From NCBI GenBank assembly GCA_946902985.2, contig OX336393.1, positions 133,948,533 through 134,012,532 of the forward strand: a stretch of DNA of 64,000 nt, read 5' to 3'. Shown in pieces: positions 22,262-33,590 of the stretch. A program made the position numbers and the translations under genes. How positions within the stretch are numbered: position 1 is the stretch's first letter; every line of letters begins with the position of its first letter. Below the pieces are notes generated by a model. The model searched no databases. It saw only the letters and a list, made by a program, of their open reading frames with translations, and was not told the DNA's origin. Source of the stretch: Meconema thalassinum. Its lineage: Eukaryota; Arthropoda; Insecta; Orthoptera; Tettigoniidae.

Positions 22262-22795
22262 TTCTGCTTGCTTAACCAGTGATGGACGAAGCAAAGAGGA
22301 TATAAAATGTAGGTTGGCTTAGGCAAGGAAAGCATTTCCACAGAATGTAATCTGTTGACATCAAAAAGATTAGGTATTAGAAAGTCATTTTTGGAAACCT
22401 TTCCCTATGGAAGTGAAACTTAGACTGTTGGCGCAGCAGAAAACCCAAGAATAGAAGATTTTGAAATGTGGTGTTACAGAATAATGATGATCAGATTGGT
22501 AGATTAACAATTTAAGAGGTAGTGGGAGTGAAGAGATGTTTTGGTGACTCATATTAAAGATAAGAGATAGGTTGGTAGGTCACATACTAAGACACCCAGG
22601 AATAGCAAAGTTAGTTAGGAAAGGAAGGGTAGAGTACAAGAACTTTTGAGGTAAACCAAGGTTAGAATATGTTAAACAGATCGCCTCGGATGTAAGGTGT
22701 GGGAGCTATATGGAGATGAAACGATTAGCTCAGGGCAGGGAGACATGAAGTGCTGCATCAAATTAGTCAAAAGACTGAAGACTGAAACAACAACT
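22262..22795 (+). pseudogene. LINE family 1 C-terminal/3' fragment
   Basis: It begins at CCAGTGATGGACGAAGC (the SSDGRSKEDI codons) and ends at GACTGAAACAACAACTA. It covers the thumb and C-terminal domain with many indels and stops, including the TAG in KCRLA-stop that is also seen in copy A. It is 5'-truncated and abuts HINE-B to the left. It cannot encode an enzyme. Confidence 0.8.
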
Positions 22796-23065
22796 ATGTT
22801 GACCGACTGGAAGTACAGTACAATCCCTGTAATCTATCACCTTTGGACTAGCGGTATGGTCGGAACGCAAAAAAAGGTCGGTTTATCAGAAAGGTCAGAA
22901 AAATGCGGATTTACATTACAATAAACAAACTGTGAACTGAAGATATCGCGGTTCCTTTCCTTCTTTCTTGGAGAACCACACCCACAATACGCTGTCAAGC
23001 AAAGTCTAGGCTATTTCACTGTTTTGCGACTCTTAAGAGCGTTTTCACCATCTATCGTCAATGTA

Positions 23066-24417
23066 CAGCGTGTTCCGATTCAACACGGAACTGTAAAATG
23101 GGTTCCCTACCCACCCGCAACCAGCTTGAAATCTGCTCGCAGTGCGCTAGCGACGGGGCGGAGTTCGATTTTACAGATTGCAGCCTTCTTATGCAGCACT
23201 GCAAAAGTATTTTGCTCTTTCAAAATCTATTTACACAGGCTTCACAATAGGTTTGAACGATTTCTGTTTCAGAACTTGTTATTTTACGCATCTGTTAATG
23301 GCTTTTGCAGAACATTTCTATGAAATAAAATTTTATTTTACAACATAGTTTATTACAACACAAGGTGTTTTTGTGTTGTATTTTATTTACAGCACAATTT
23401 ATTGCTTTTTAACCCAATACCACAAAACGAGATACAATTTCGAAATGATTTGTTACAAAATTAAGTTTAGTTAAGAATATGTTGCAACGATTTCTATTTC
23501 AAATCTATTTACCTGCAACGACGTAAAATGATAGAACGACGAACACAGGCAGTTTAGTCTTACTTCATACTCCAGGACATCTTGGATGCTTTTACATTGG
23601 CGGAGTTGAGCAACATGCTTTTTCAACACGATGGTCATCCAGCGCACTCCTCCAGACTGGCGAGTGAAGTTTTAAACAGTTTGTTTCCTGTCCGGTTGAT
23701 AGGAATGGTGGCTTTATAGAATTTCCGCCGTGTTCACCTGATCTGACCGTCCTGGATTTCTGAATTTGGGACTACGTCAGGTCGAGAGAATTTTTAAGAT
23801 CACCACAAACACCCGAAGAAGTGGAGCTCGTCATTACCGAAGCCTTTGCGGAAAATACTCCTCAGATGTTGTCGAACGCAAGAGAGAACTTCACGCGACG
23901 AGTGGTCCTCTGCTTGGAAAATGATGGACGCCACTTCGAACACCATATGTAAATGTTCATTTGCAGTAGATGTAACGTCTGTGATAAATTAACTTTTTTA
24001 GTCGCATCGAAGACTGATTACAATTTTGTAACAAATCATTTCCAAATTGTATCTCGTTTTGTGGTATTGGGGTAAAAAGCAATAAATTGTGTTGTAAATA
24101 AAATACAACACAAAAATACATTGTGTTGTAATAAACTGTGTTGTAAAATAAAATTTTATTTCATAGAAATGCTCTGCAAAAGCCATTAACAGAAGCGTAA
24201 AACAACATGTTCTGAAACAGAAATCGTTCATACCTATTGTGAAGCCTGTGTAAATATATTTTGAAAGAGAAAAATGCTTTGCAATGCTGCATAAGAAGGC
24301 GCCAATCAGTGAAATCGAACTCAGCCCCGTCGCTAGCGCGCTGCGAGCATATTTCAAACTGATTGCGGGTGGGTAGGCAACCCATTTTACAGTTACGTGA
24401 TGAATCGGAACACGCTG
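23066..24417 (+). mobile_element. Mariner-like element with about 396-bp inverted repeats
   Basis: The ends are CAGCGTGTTCCGATTC and its complement, each next to a TA dinucleotide (23064-23065 and 24418-24419), the Tc1/mariner target duplication. The inverted repeats run about 23066-23461 and 24022-24417 and look roughly 90% identical, unusually long for mariner. Between them lies a decayed transposase C-terminal half. The element is therefore internally deleted. Confidence 0.8.
23530..23952 (+). pseudogene. Mariner-like transposase, C-terminal half
   Basis: Read with one frame change near 23705, the peptide shows FQHDGHPAHSSRLASEVL (second catalytic Asp), NGGFIEFPPCSPDLTVLDF (third catalytic Asp in S-P-D-L-T, about 36-37 residues later), IWDYVRSREFLRSP and an end at FEHHM with TAA at 23950-23952. 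This pattern is characteristic of the DDE domain of ITm-group transposases found in many insects. An in-frame TGA replaces the aromatic after LDF. The N-terminal DNA-binding half and first catalytic Asp are missing, so it is inactive. The DD37-like spacing is approximate because of the frameshift. Confidence 0.75.
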
Positions 24418-24549
24418 TACATGATTTCTTCTCCAATCTTTAATTGTCGTAACGCCTACATTGAGTTCCTTGTTTAGAGTGATCCTCTTTCCAGTCTTCG
24501 TAGCACTGCTAAGTTTTCATTTAATGACAATAATAATAATAATAATAAT

Positions 24550-24912
24550 ACCGACAGTAGTGGCTACGCTGGCTAAAGCTCAGCATTAGTCATGGGGCCA
24601 AGCTCTCTGCTGACTCGGTAGACGCGTGGGTTCGAGCCCCACCGTCGGCCGTCCTTGAAATTGTTTTCCGTGGTTTCCCATTTTCAACACCAGGCAAATG
24701 CTGGGACGGTACCTTCTGACAGGCCACGGCCGCTTCCTTCCACATCCTTGCCCAGTTTCATTCACCATCATTCATTTCATCTCTCATTACCTCCTCTCAT
24801 GAGGTTGGCGTCAGGAAGGGCATCCGTCCGTAAAAATCATCGCCACAAAGACTTCCATCGCATCTCATCCCCGACCCCGTTGGAAAACGGGAATAATAAG
24901 GGGTAGACATAC
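24550..24912 (+). mobile_element. tRNA-derived SINE with target duplication
   Basis: It is flanked by an 18-19 bp duplication beginning AATGACAATAATAATAAT at 24523 and 24913. The B-box-like GGGTTCGAGCCCC lies at about 24629-24641, and the body contains GGCAAATGCTGGGACGGTAC. It ends with GGGAATAATAAGGGGTAGAC, a 3' end also seen in the repeat at 28.36-28.39 kb. Confidence 0.75.
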
Positions 24913-26714
24913 AATGACAATAATAATAATATCGTATGGCCTCGGGTGCATGGTGCAAGCTTTGTTAATTGACACCCAGAGGGTAGCTTGCATGTCGAAT
25001 TTCGTCGTTCCTTTGAACGCTATGAAAGTCAAGGAGGTTAGATATCTAAGCTCCTTGACACTACAGCGCTTTCTAGTAGAGAATGGAGCAACTTTGTGTT
25101 GGCAAAAATCCCGAGATTAATTTTGCCATTGAACGCGGCCTACTGAATTCAAATGGGTTCTTTAACATGCCAACAACGTATGACATCCATGTCGTGATTT
25201 ATGTCGCCTTTCAAAAATCACTTACCACGGCCAGGGCGAAACTGCAAGCTTGGGGTTGGTAATAAATAAAATATTTATTGCGGCCAATGGCCATAGATAG
25301 GAACAACATTATATCAATGTGAACAATATTGAATCAATCGTGTACCTAGGTAACACCAGAGACTTGTGTTCATCAAGTCCGTTTACCCATTCCACTACAC
25401 TACACTTTGATCAAGACAACTTAACCAGTCCTCGTCTAAACAAAACTAGGGTTGGTAATCCGACACGATAACCACTCACCCACCGTGGCAAACATTTAAT
25501 GACAGAGTAACGAGTTTACGTTTCACACCCGACTTGTTGTAAAAGCACACACAACTGTACAGTTAACAAATTATTGTACAGTACTGTAAAGAATACAGAA
25601 GAACAATGCCGTAAAACCAACGAACAGTAAGCACTAAAAACTTCACAGTGCAGCACGTACTGTACAAAAACGGAAGACAGAAACGATACGAGAGATAACG
25701 GAGCACTAAACGGACAAGCGATAACAAGTACCTGTAAACAACAATGGCGTGACGGGTACTGATTCGCCGCTACTACTCGGGGCAAGTTCGGCTCGAGTAC
25801 GGTCGGATCAACCGGAGCGGCGGACGGCTGAGGGTGGACGAGAGGGGTTCTAGGGTATATAGTTGCACACATCCTAAATTGCCCCATTATCTGTGATATT
25901 CTAATTAATACATGTAATTATTTCCAGGAGTGTCGTTATATATTTATACCTTGTAACCCACCCATTCATTGGGCACAATCATGTTGACCGATTGTAGAGC
26001 TACAAATTAACAATAGTGTATTGGCAACACTGAAAAAATTGGCTTCAAATCTATACATCACAAATATACTGTACTTTGAATAGAATGTCTATAGTATTAT
26101 GAGGAATGTAACAATTGACTACGGTTATCTAATTGTCGTGTATGCGAATCCATATGTACTGTGATTTGCATCTCCTAAACGCAATTTATTCTTGAAATTA
26201 GATTCAAAAGCATTCACTTTTTTATCTGTAAATATTTCCATCTCATTGCACAGAGTGAGATTTTCGTATTTAACGCTATATTGATTGACTTCAAACGTAC
26301 GTCTATCGGATTCGCTTTATGAAACTAGTTTCATACAAACGTTGTCCCATTTGGCACAGCGATTCTATCCGGTAATAAGGTATATACAGGCTGTGCTGAA
26401 TTACTATCAGCAATCGTGTTTTTTGAAATACTTCCCTAATAGGTTTTAGTTTTCCCCTTGGAAAAGAGAAATACCTCCATTCCCGAGTGAATGTGCGCTA
26501 CACAATACGTTAGAGAGCGGGTCTAGTTTTATTGTGCCGGAGGAAAAATGACATGTTGTGTTCTATGGTAGCAGTGGGCTGGACTGTACATTAATGAAAT
26601 CCGAATGAAGCATTTAAGTCCCTCTGTGTGTCCCGTGTTTTAGATACTTGTTCTAAACGTTCATGATGAAGCGAAAAGTTCAATTCCAACTGCGGCAGAA
26701 TGTAGGTGTGAATA
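24913..26714. other. Stretch without recognisable gene
   Basis: I see no conserved coding sequence. At 25140-25260 there is SINE-like sequence (a CTTTAACATGCCAACAACG motif). At 25770-25865 the composition turns GC-rich, and on the minus strand an ACTATATACCC stretch lies about 30 bp upstream of a CT/CG-rich run, a weak promoter-like arrangement. The rest is AT-rich and unassigned. Confidence 0.4.
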
Positions 26715-27318
26715 GTTTACCCGCGAGGGCTGGCACATGGGTATTATTGACCCTAGGATTAAATAAGCTTCTATATTTTCGTTTTGGTCAGCCCTTATTC
26801 CCTGTCGCTTACTGTACCTTCCTTCATAGCCTTGAACCTCGGCTGCAAAAGAAACATGTCCATAGGTTTTGGAACACTCAGTTGTTTCTATGTTATTTAC
26901 GATGGGGTCAAATTTACCCATGGCGTCAGTCCTCGCGTGCCAATTTTCGGCTTACGTTAGTCGGAACAAAATGTAAAACATAAGGGGGAAAATCCAACTA
27001 TTTTTGTTGCAGCACAATCAGATAGGGTCTAGGGTCACCTTGGGTCATTTGTTCAAAAAAATAACTTGAGGTGACTGCTTTGCCGCCACTATCAAAGCCA
27101 ATTATACTGTTACGAAAATTATCAAGTTAAATCTGAAAAATATAAATAAACCTCGTGTTATATTGGGAATAGTTTATAGGAAGACGCCAGGTGTAAACTT
27201 AATTCATTAAAATACGTACGACTACGACAAAAAAAAGGAGCGACACTCTATGGTTCAAATGACCCGGCGCCAATCCTCGTGTTATATTGTTTCAAACTAG
27301 TCCTCAAAGGTTAAAATA
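26715..27318 (+). mobile_element. TTAA-type MITE (piggyBac-like), copy 1
   Basis: It is nearly colinear with 36655-37286. The left end reads TTTACCCGCGAGGGCTGGC, and the right end in reverse complement reads TTAACCTTTGAGGACTAG, suggesting short degenerate inverted ends with TTAA sites. Internal landmarks are TTTACCCATGGCGTCAGTCC, TTCGGCTTACGTTAGTCGG and CGTACGACTACGACAAAAA. No transposase. The superfamily assignment rests on end sequence only. Confidence 0.5.
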
Positions 27319-27427
27319 ATAGTTATAGCATTAGTCCGACTGGTGTAATAATAGTAATAATAATAATTTTGTATAATGTCATTGGTTTACGTCCCTTTAT
27401 GTTCGACGATGTCGAAATGTAAACATT

Positions 27428-27850
27428 ATGTGTCAGAAAACTGTATCATAATGAGGCTCGTTATAACACTATTTTCCATTATGAAACAGTTTCTCCCACC
27501 AATCAGAGCTCAAGAGCGCATGCGCTCAAAATCCAACATATTTCTGTGTTGGCAAGCAAAGTGAATGGTCTCTGCTTTTGGAGTGACTTGACCCACGCAT
27601 GCGCTCTGTTCAGTCAGCAAAGCCAGCACGCCCTGTTCACTAACTGAATCCCACAGATATTTATGAATATTTATTTTAAAACATATAATAAAGTTATAAT
27701 TATCGTCGAACATAAACAGTCGTATGCAACTCGTCTAAAATGGTAATTAAGACACTCGTATGGAAATTATAAAACTCTCTTACGCTCGTTTTATAAACAT
27801 ACTCGTGTCTTAATTATTGCCATTATAGGCTCGTTGAATAATGTACTATT
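27428..27850 (-). mobile_element. Hairpin MITE E, copy 1
   Basis: It shares both terminal hairpins with the tandem copies at 54.37-55.70 kb. One end (27722-27838) folds on TAATTAAGACACTCGTAT and its near-complement; the other (about 27440-27500) folds on AAACTGTATCATAATGA. It carries CCAATCAG followed by GAGCGCATGCGCTC, and a second GCATGCGC further on. Non-coding. Confidence 0.65.
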
Positions 27851-27852
27851 TA

Positions 27853-28050
27853 AATACAGCGGCGTTTACAGTCGCCGGGGTGCCGGAATTTTGCCCTGAA
27901 GGGGATGTTTTATTGTGCCAGTAAATCTACTGACTTAGCTACCTCGCATTTCCGCACCCTAAATGCCAACTGACTTATCCAGGATTCAATTCTGCAATTT
28001 TGGGTACAGTGGTCGAGAACGTTACCGCTGTGCCACGCAGTCAGTCCCGA
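27853..28050 (-). mobile_element. SINE family 4, diverged copy
   Basis: The reverse complement matches the order of blocks in 14786-14976 (tRNA-like head, GCATTTAGGGTGCGGAAATG, CAGTAAATCTAC... and CCGGCACCCCG). A B-box-like CAGAATTGAATCCTGG and an A-box-like GTGGCACAGCGG are visible on the minus strand, so this copy retains the tRNA-like head. Confidence 0.55.
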
Positions 28051-28054
28051 CCAG

Positions 28055-28400
28055 TGTGGCTTAGCACTTTAACATCCTAGACCAGGCCACATATTTGGAA
28101 GAAAAGTGGATTCGAACCTCACCATGTAGTTTGGCTTTGCATTTTTTCCATTTTCAACAAAAGATAAATGATGGAGGTTGTAACTTTTAATAAGTCCATC
28201 CAACTCCTTTGCCTCTTCGGTAGAGTAGTGGCAGTGTGTCCAATCCATGATCCCACGACTGTGGGTTTGATTCTCGTTCCAGGGTTTTGAAAGGAGACTA
28301 AAATTCCGCTGCATCCGAGTCTGCTCGTAAAACAATCTTAGCAACACTTCATACCTGACCTATAAAAATGGGATAATAAGGGGTCTACTACCTACGGATG
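28055..28400 (+). mobile_element. SINE-like repeat
   Basis: It contains a B-box-like GTGGGTTTGATTCTCG at about 28260 and ends in AAAAATGGGATAATAAGGGG, similar to the 3' end of the SINE at 24550-24912. Diverged, with no clear flanking duplication. Confidence 0.45.
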
Positions 28401-28439
28401 TAGGCTAGGTTTTAGGACATGCACCAGACGTCTCCGGAA

Positions 28440-28767
28440 AACCACATGGCATTATCATTTTATTATAAATTCAAAATTTTAAAATATTGTCTAAATCTTT
28501 ATTTCATTTTGATTTTTTATAAATTTTATGAAGTATCTTCGATTTTAATTAATTTATAATATTTTAATATTTTATCTAAAATACAAAACATTTAAAAACT
28601 GTTTTATTTTGATTTTGAAAATTCTATAATTTGTAAAATTAGTTTTCATTTGTAAACTTATATTTTAATTTTATTTTCAGAATCTTTTTTGTATTAACTT
28701 TATTTTTTAATATTATTATATTTATGTCTTATTTTAATTTGAATATTTATTTTCCTTTTTAGTTTTT
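28440..28767. other. Very AT-rich stretch
   Basis: Long A/T runs with many TTTTATTTT and AAAATTT words and no open frame or repeat family that I recognise. It ends in the T run into which HINE-A is inserted. Confidence 0.6.
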
Positions 28768-31700
28768 TAGCCTACTTTCGATTTTTGCAAAAAATGAAAG
28801 TAGACTTATGAGATCAACACAGGGCGAAAAAAGTGTGTCTGTCTGTGTGTGTGTGTGTATGTGTGTGTGTGAGTCTGTGTGTGTGTATGTGTGTGTGTGT
28901 GAGTCTGTGTGTGTCTGTGTGTGTGAGTCTGTGTGTGTGTATGTGTGTGTGTGAGTCTGTGTGTGTGTGTGTGTGTCTGTGTGTGTACTCTGAATGTCTG
29001 TCCCCCCCTATCAATTCGAACACGGTGAATGCGAATTGAACGAAATTTGGTACAGAGGTAGCACTAGCAAAGGACACCTCAGTGTCATGTTTTATATCGC
29101 CACCATCTTGACGGAAACGTAATGGCGGCCACACAAATGTTCAAAGCTTAAATCAAATTACGACTAACCTAATCATCCGATCTCTACCAAATTTTGCAAC
29201 AACATACCCTTATGGGGGGAGCATCCTTTGACCAAACCAATAGGTCATCAGCGTAACAGTTTGCGGATGGCGGCCATCTTTGCGTGAAAATCGATTCCCC
29301 CTATTAATTCGAACACGGTGCAACCGAATGGAACGAAATTTGGTACAGAGGTAGTACTAACAAAAGGCACCTTAGTGTCATGTTTTATATCAACGCCATC
29401 TTGACGAAAACGTAATGGCGGTCACACAAATGTTCAAAGCTTAAATCAAATTACGACTAACCTAATCATCCGATCTCTACCAAATTTTGCAACAACATAC
29501 CTTTCTGGGGGAGCATCTTTTGACCAAACTAATAGGTCATCAGCGTAATAGTTTGCGGATGGCGGCCATCTTTGTGTGAAAATCGATTTCCCCTATTAAT
29601 TCGAACACGGTGCAACCGAATGGAACGAAATTTGGTACAGAGGTAGCACATGAAAGGGCATCTCAGTGTCATGTTTTATATCGCCAACATATTGACAGAA
29701 ACGTAATGGCGGCCACACAAATGTTCAAAGCTTAAATCAAATTACGATTAACCTAATCATCCGATCTCTACCAAATTTTGCAACAATATACCCTTATAGA
29801 GGAAGCATCCTTTGACCAAATGAATAGGTCATTAGCCTAATAGTTGGCAGATGGCGGCCATCTTTGTGTGAAAATCAATTCCCCCTATTAATTCAAACAC
29901 GGTGAAACCGAATGGAATGAAATTTGGTACAGAGGTAGCACTAGCAAAGGGCATCTCAGTGTCATGTTTTATATCACCGCCATATTGACAGAAACGTAAT
30001 GGCGGCCACACAAATGTTCAAAGCTTAAGTTAAATTACGACTAACATAACCATCCGATCTCTACCAAACTTTGCAACAACATACCTTTATGGAGGGAGCA
30101 TCCTTTGACCAATCTAATAGGTTATAAGCCTAATAGTTTGTGGATGGCGGCCATCTTTATGTCAAAATTGATTCCCCCTATTAATTCGAACACGGTGGAA
30201 CCGAATGGAACGAAATTTGGTACAGAGGTAGCACTAGCAAAGGTCACCTCAGTGTCATGTTTTATATCGCCGCCATCTTGACTGAAACGTAATGGCGGCC
30301 ACACGAATGTTCAAAGCTTAAATCAAATTACGATTAACCTAATCATCCGATCTCTACCAAATTTTGCAACTACATACCTTTATGGAGGGAGCATCCTTTG
30401 ACCAATCTAATAGGTCATCAGCGTAATAGTTTGCGGATGGCGGCCATCTTTGTGTGAAAATCGATTTCCCCTATTAATTCGAACACGGTGCAACCGAATG
30501 GAACGAAATTTGGTACAGAGGTAGCACATGAAAGGGTATCTCAGTGTCATGTTTTATATCGCCGCCATATTGACAGAAACGTAATGGCGGCCACACAAAT
30601 GTTCAAAGCTTAAGTTAAATTACGACTAACATAACCATCCGATCTCTACCAAACTTTGCAACAACATACCTTTATGGAGTGAGCATCCTTTGACCAATCT
30701 AATAGGTTATTAGCCTAATAGTTTGCGGATGGCGGCTATCTTTATGTCAAAATTGATTCCCACTATTAATTCGAACACGTTGGAACCGAATGGAACGAAA
30801 TTTGGTACAGAGGTAGCACTAGCAAAGGGCACCTCAGTGTCATGTTTTATATCGCCGCCATCGTGACTGAAACGTAATGGCGGCCACACGAATGTTCAAA
30901 GCTTAAATCAAATTACGATTAACCTAATCATCCGATCTCTACCAAATTTTGCAACTACATACCTTTATGGAGGGAGCATCCTTTGACCAATCTAATAGGT
31001 CATTCGCCTAATAGTTTGCGGCTGGCGGCCGTCTTTGTGTCAGAATCGATTCCCCCTATTAATTCAAACACGGTGAAACCGAATGGAACGAAATTTGGTA
31101 CAGAGATAGCACTAGCAAAGGGCATCTCAGTGTCATGATTAATATCGCCGCCATATTGACAGAAACGTAATGGCGGCCACACAAATGTTTAAAGCTTAAA
31201 TCAAATTACGAGTAACATAACCATCCGATCTCTACCAAACTTTGCAACAACATACCTTTATGGAAGGAGCATCCTTTGACCAATCTAATAGGTCATTAGC
31301 CTAATAGTTTGCGGATGGCGGCCATCTTTATGTCATAATTGATTACCCCTATTAATTCGAACATGGTGGAACCGAATGAACGAAATTTGGTACAGAGGTA
31401 GCACTAGCAAAGGGCACCTCAGTGTCATGTTTTATATCACCGCTATCTTGACGGAAACGTAATCTCGGCCACCCAAATGTTAAAAGCTAAAATGTAATTA
31501 CGACCAACCTAATAATCTAGTCTCTACCAAATTTTGCAACACCATATCTTTATGTGGGAAACATATTCTGACCAAACTGCAAGAACATCAGCCCAATAGT
31601 TTGCAGATGGTGGCCAAGTATGTGTGCAAATCGATCCCCCTATCAATTCAAACACGGTGAAACCGAATTGAACGAAATTTGGTACAGAGGTAGCACTAGC

Positions 31701-31863
31701 AAAGGGCACCTCTTATTCATGTTTAATATCCCTATAGCACGTTGTATTTCAACAAGCTACTACAACCAACATTCAATCATACTTCTTGAAAAGGACAAAG
31801 AGTTATAACAATACCCATGCATTTAGGAGAAAGTAGGCTATATGTTCTTTACTGTACATCTTA
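28768..31863 (+). mobile_element. HINE-A long copy, ten internal units
   Basis: The 5' repeat TAGCCTACTTTC (28768-28779) is followed by an inverted copy (GAAAGTAGACTTA) forming a hairpin, then GATCAACACAGGGCG, a GT microsatellite (28833-28987) and ten starts of a tandem unit. The unit landmark CACGGTG (or a variant) recurs at 29021, 29314, 29606, 29898, 30191, 30484, 30776, 31069, 31362 and 31653, a period of 291-293 bp. The 3' repeat GAAAGTAGGCTA is at 31829-31840, followed by an imperfect hairpin. Short antisense frames ([16 protein letters not shown]...) recur only because the units repeat. Confidence 0.8.
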
Positions 31864-31991
31864 TTTTTAATTTGTATTTTTTTAATTTTAATTTCTTATT
31901 TTAACTGTAAACTTTTGTTTCACATCCCTGGGAACCTTTTTTGAATCCTGTACCGTTACATGCACTTATTACAACACGCAGATTGAAGTTG

Positions 31992-33549
31992 AACAAGTAA
32001 TTCCGTGAAGAACTAAAGCCTATTTTCATATATCCTACTTATGTTAATTGCCACTATCAAAATACAAAATTTCAGTTTGATTGCGGTAAAAGATTCGTAG
32101 ATATTGAGAACCGACTAAATATTGTGGATGGTCGCCAAGTGGGATTTTTATATATGTAGGTCTGGGGTTATGTACCGTTACGTGAAGATTATTGTGTACG
32201 TGTAGTATTCAAATTTCAATCGCATGATTAGGACACAAGTATTAAAAATGAGATTTTAGAATTTCGCACAGCTTCCATCTTGTGGTTATGGAAACAATTG
32301 AATTAAATTAGATAACAGTGGATTAACATTTGTATAAGGATTTACTGTACCTAGTTTCACTACACTCGGATGGTTAAATTGCGAGAAACGATCATGTGAA
32401 TATTTATAATTCGCGTCGCCGCCATGTTGGATTTGTGTTCACCAGGTTATTGAAAGCCCTATAGGTGAACTTATGTTCATAGCCCCTGTGAACATTAAAA
32501 ATTCAGTTTGATTGCTGTAATAGATTCGTAGATTTTGAGAACCGTCTAAATATTTCGGATGGTCGCCATGTTGGTTTGTTATATGTATAGGCCATAGAGT
32601 CGTGTACCATTAAAGGAAAATTATTGCATAGGTTCATTATTCAAACTTTCAGTTCGATCGTATGATTACAACACAAGAAATAAAAACTTAATTTTCAAAT
32701 TCGCACAGCCGCCATCTTGCGGTTATGTAAACAATTGAACTAAATTAGATACCAGTGTATTACAATGTGTATAAACATTTGCTGTACCAAGTTTCATTGA
32801 GTTTGGATCATTAAATCGCGAGAAAAGTATATTTAAAACTTTCAAATTCGCTTGGCCGCCATGTTCGTGTTATAGTTAACCGGTTTTTAAACTCTCATAG
32901 ATAAACTTTCATTAGTGGCCTTTATCTCCGTACAAAATTTCAGGGTGATACCGGTAATAGTTTGAGAGATATTGAACGCCGGTGAAATATTTCTCACAGC
33001 CGCCATCTTGAAGTTATGTAAACAATTGAACGAAGGTAGATGTCGGTGCATTACAGTGTGTATAACCATATACTGTGCCAAGTTTCATTGTGTTCGGTTG
33101 GTTAAATCGCGAGAAACGTCTATTTAAAAGTCGCTACTTCGCTTGGCCGCCATGTTGGTTTTGTAGTTACCAGGTTTTCAAACGTCACATAGGTGAACTT
33201 CTAGTTGTTTGCTTTATCACCGTAAAAAATTCCAGGGTGATATCGGTAATAATTTCGGAGGTATTGAATGCTGGTGAAATATTTCGCACAGCCGCCATGT
33301 TGGATTGGTGAGACGTAACAAAATTTGAAGGGCACGGTCAGGGTCGTCCAGAATAGTGCTAAGAACGTACCGAGTTTCATTGAAATCGCTCCAGCCGTTT
33401 AGATTTTATTTGGGACACACACACACGAATCACACACACACACGCACACACCGACACACGGACAAAAGGTGATCTCATAAGCCTATTTTTAGCCTATTTT
33501 CAATTTTGAAAAAATAGGCTTATGAGATCACCTTTTGTCCGTGTGTCGG

Positions 33550-33590
<41 letters not shown>

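Noticed and set aside
25516..25887. 123-codon frame on the minus strand
   Set aside because: No recognisable domain, odd composition and no supporting context. Kept only as a possible promoter region.
28814..29134. Frames rich in His-Thr or Cys-Val near 28.83-29.13 kb and in the equivalent parts of other HINE copies
   Set aside because: They are translations of the GT/CA microsatellite at the 5' end of HINE-A, not proteins.
30122..31709. Repeated antisense peptide beginning [16 protein letters not shown] in HINE-A units
   Set aside because: It recurs because the DNA unit recurs. Frames are short, variably truncated and without conserved ends.
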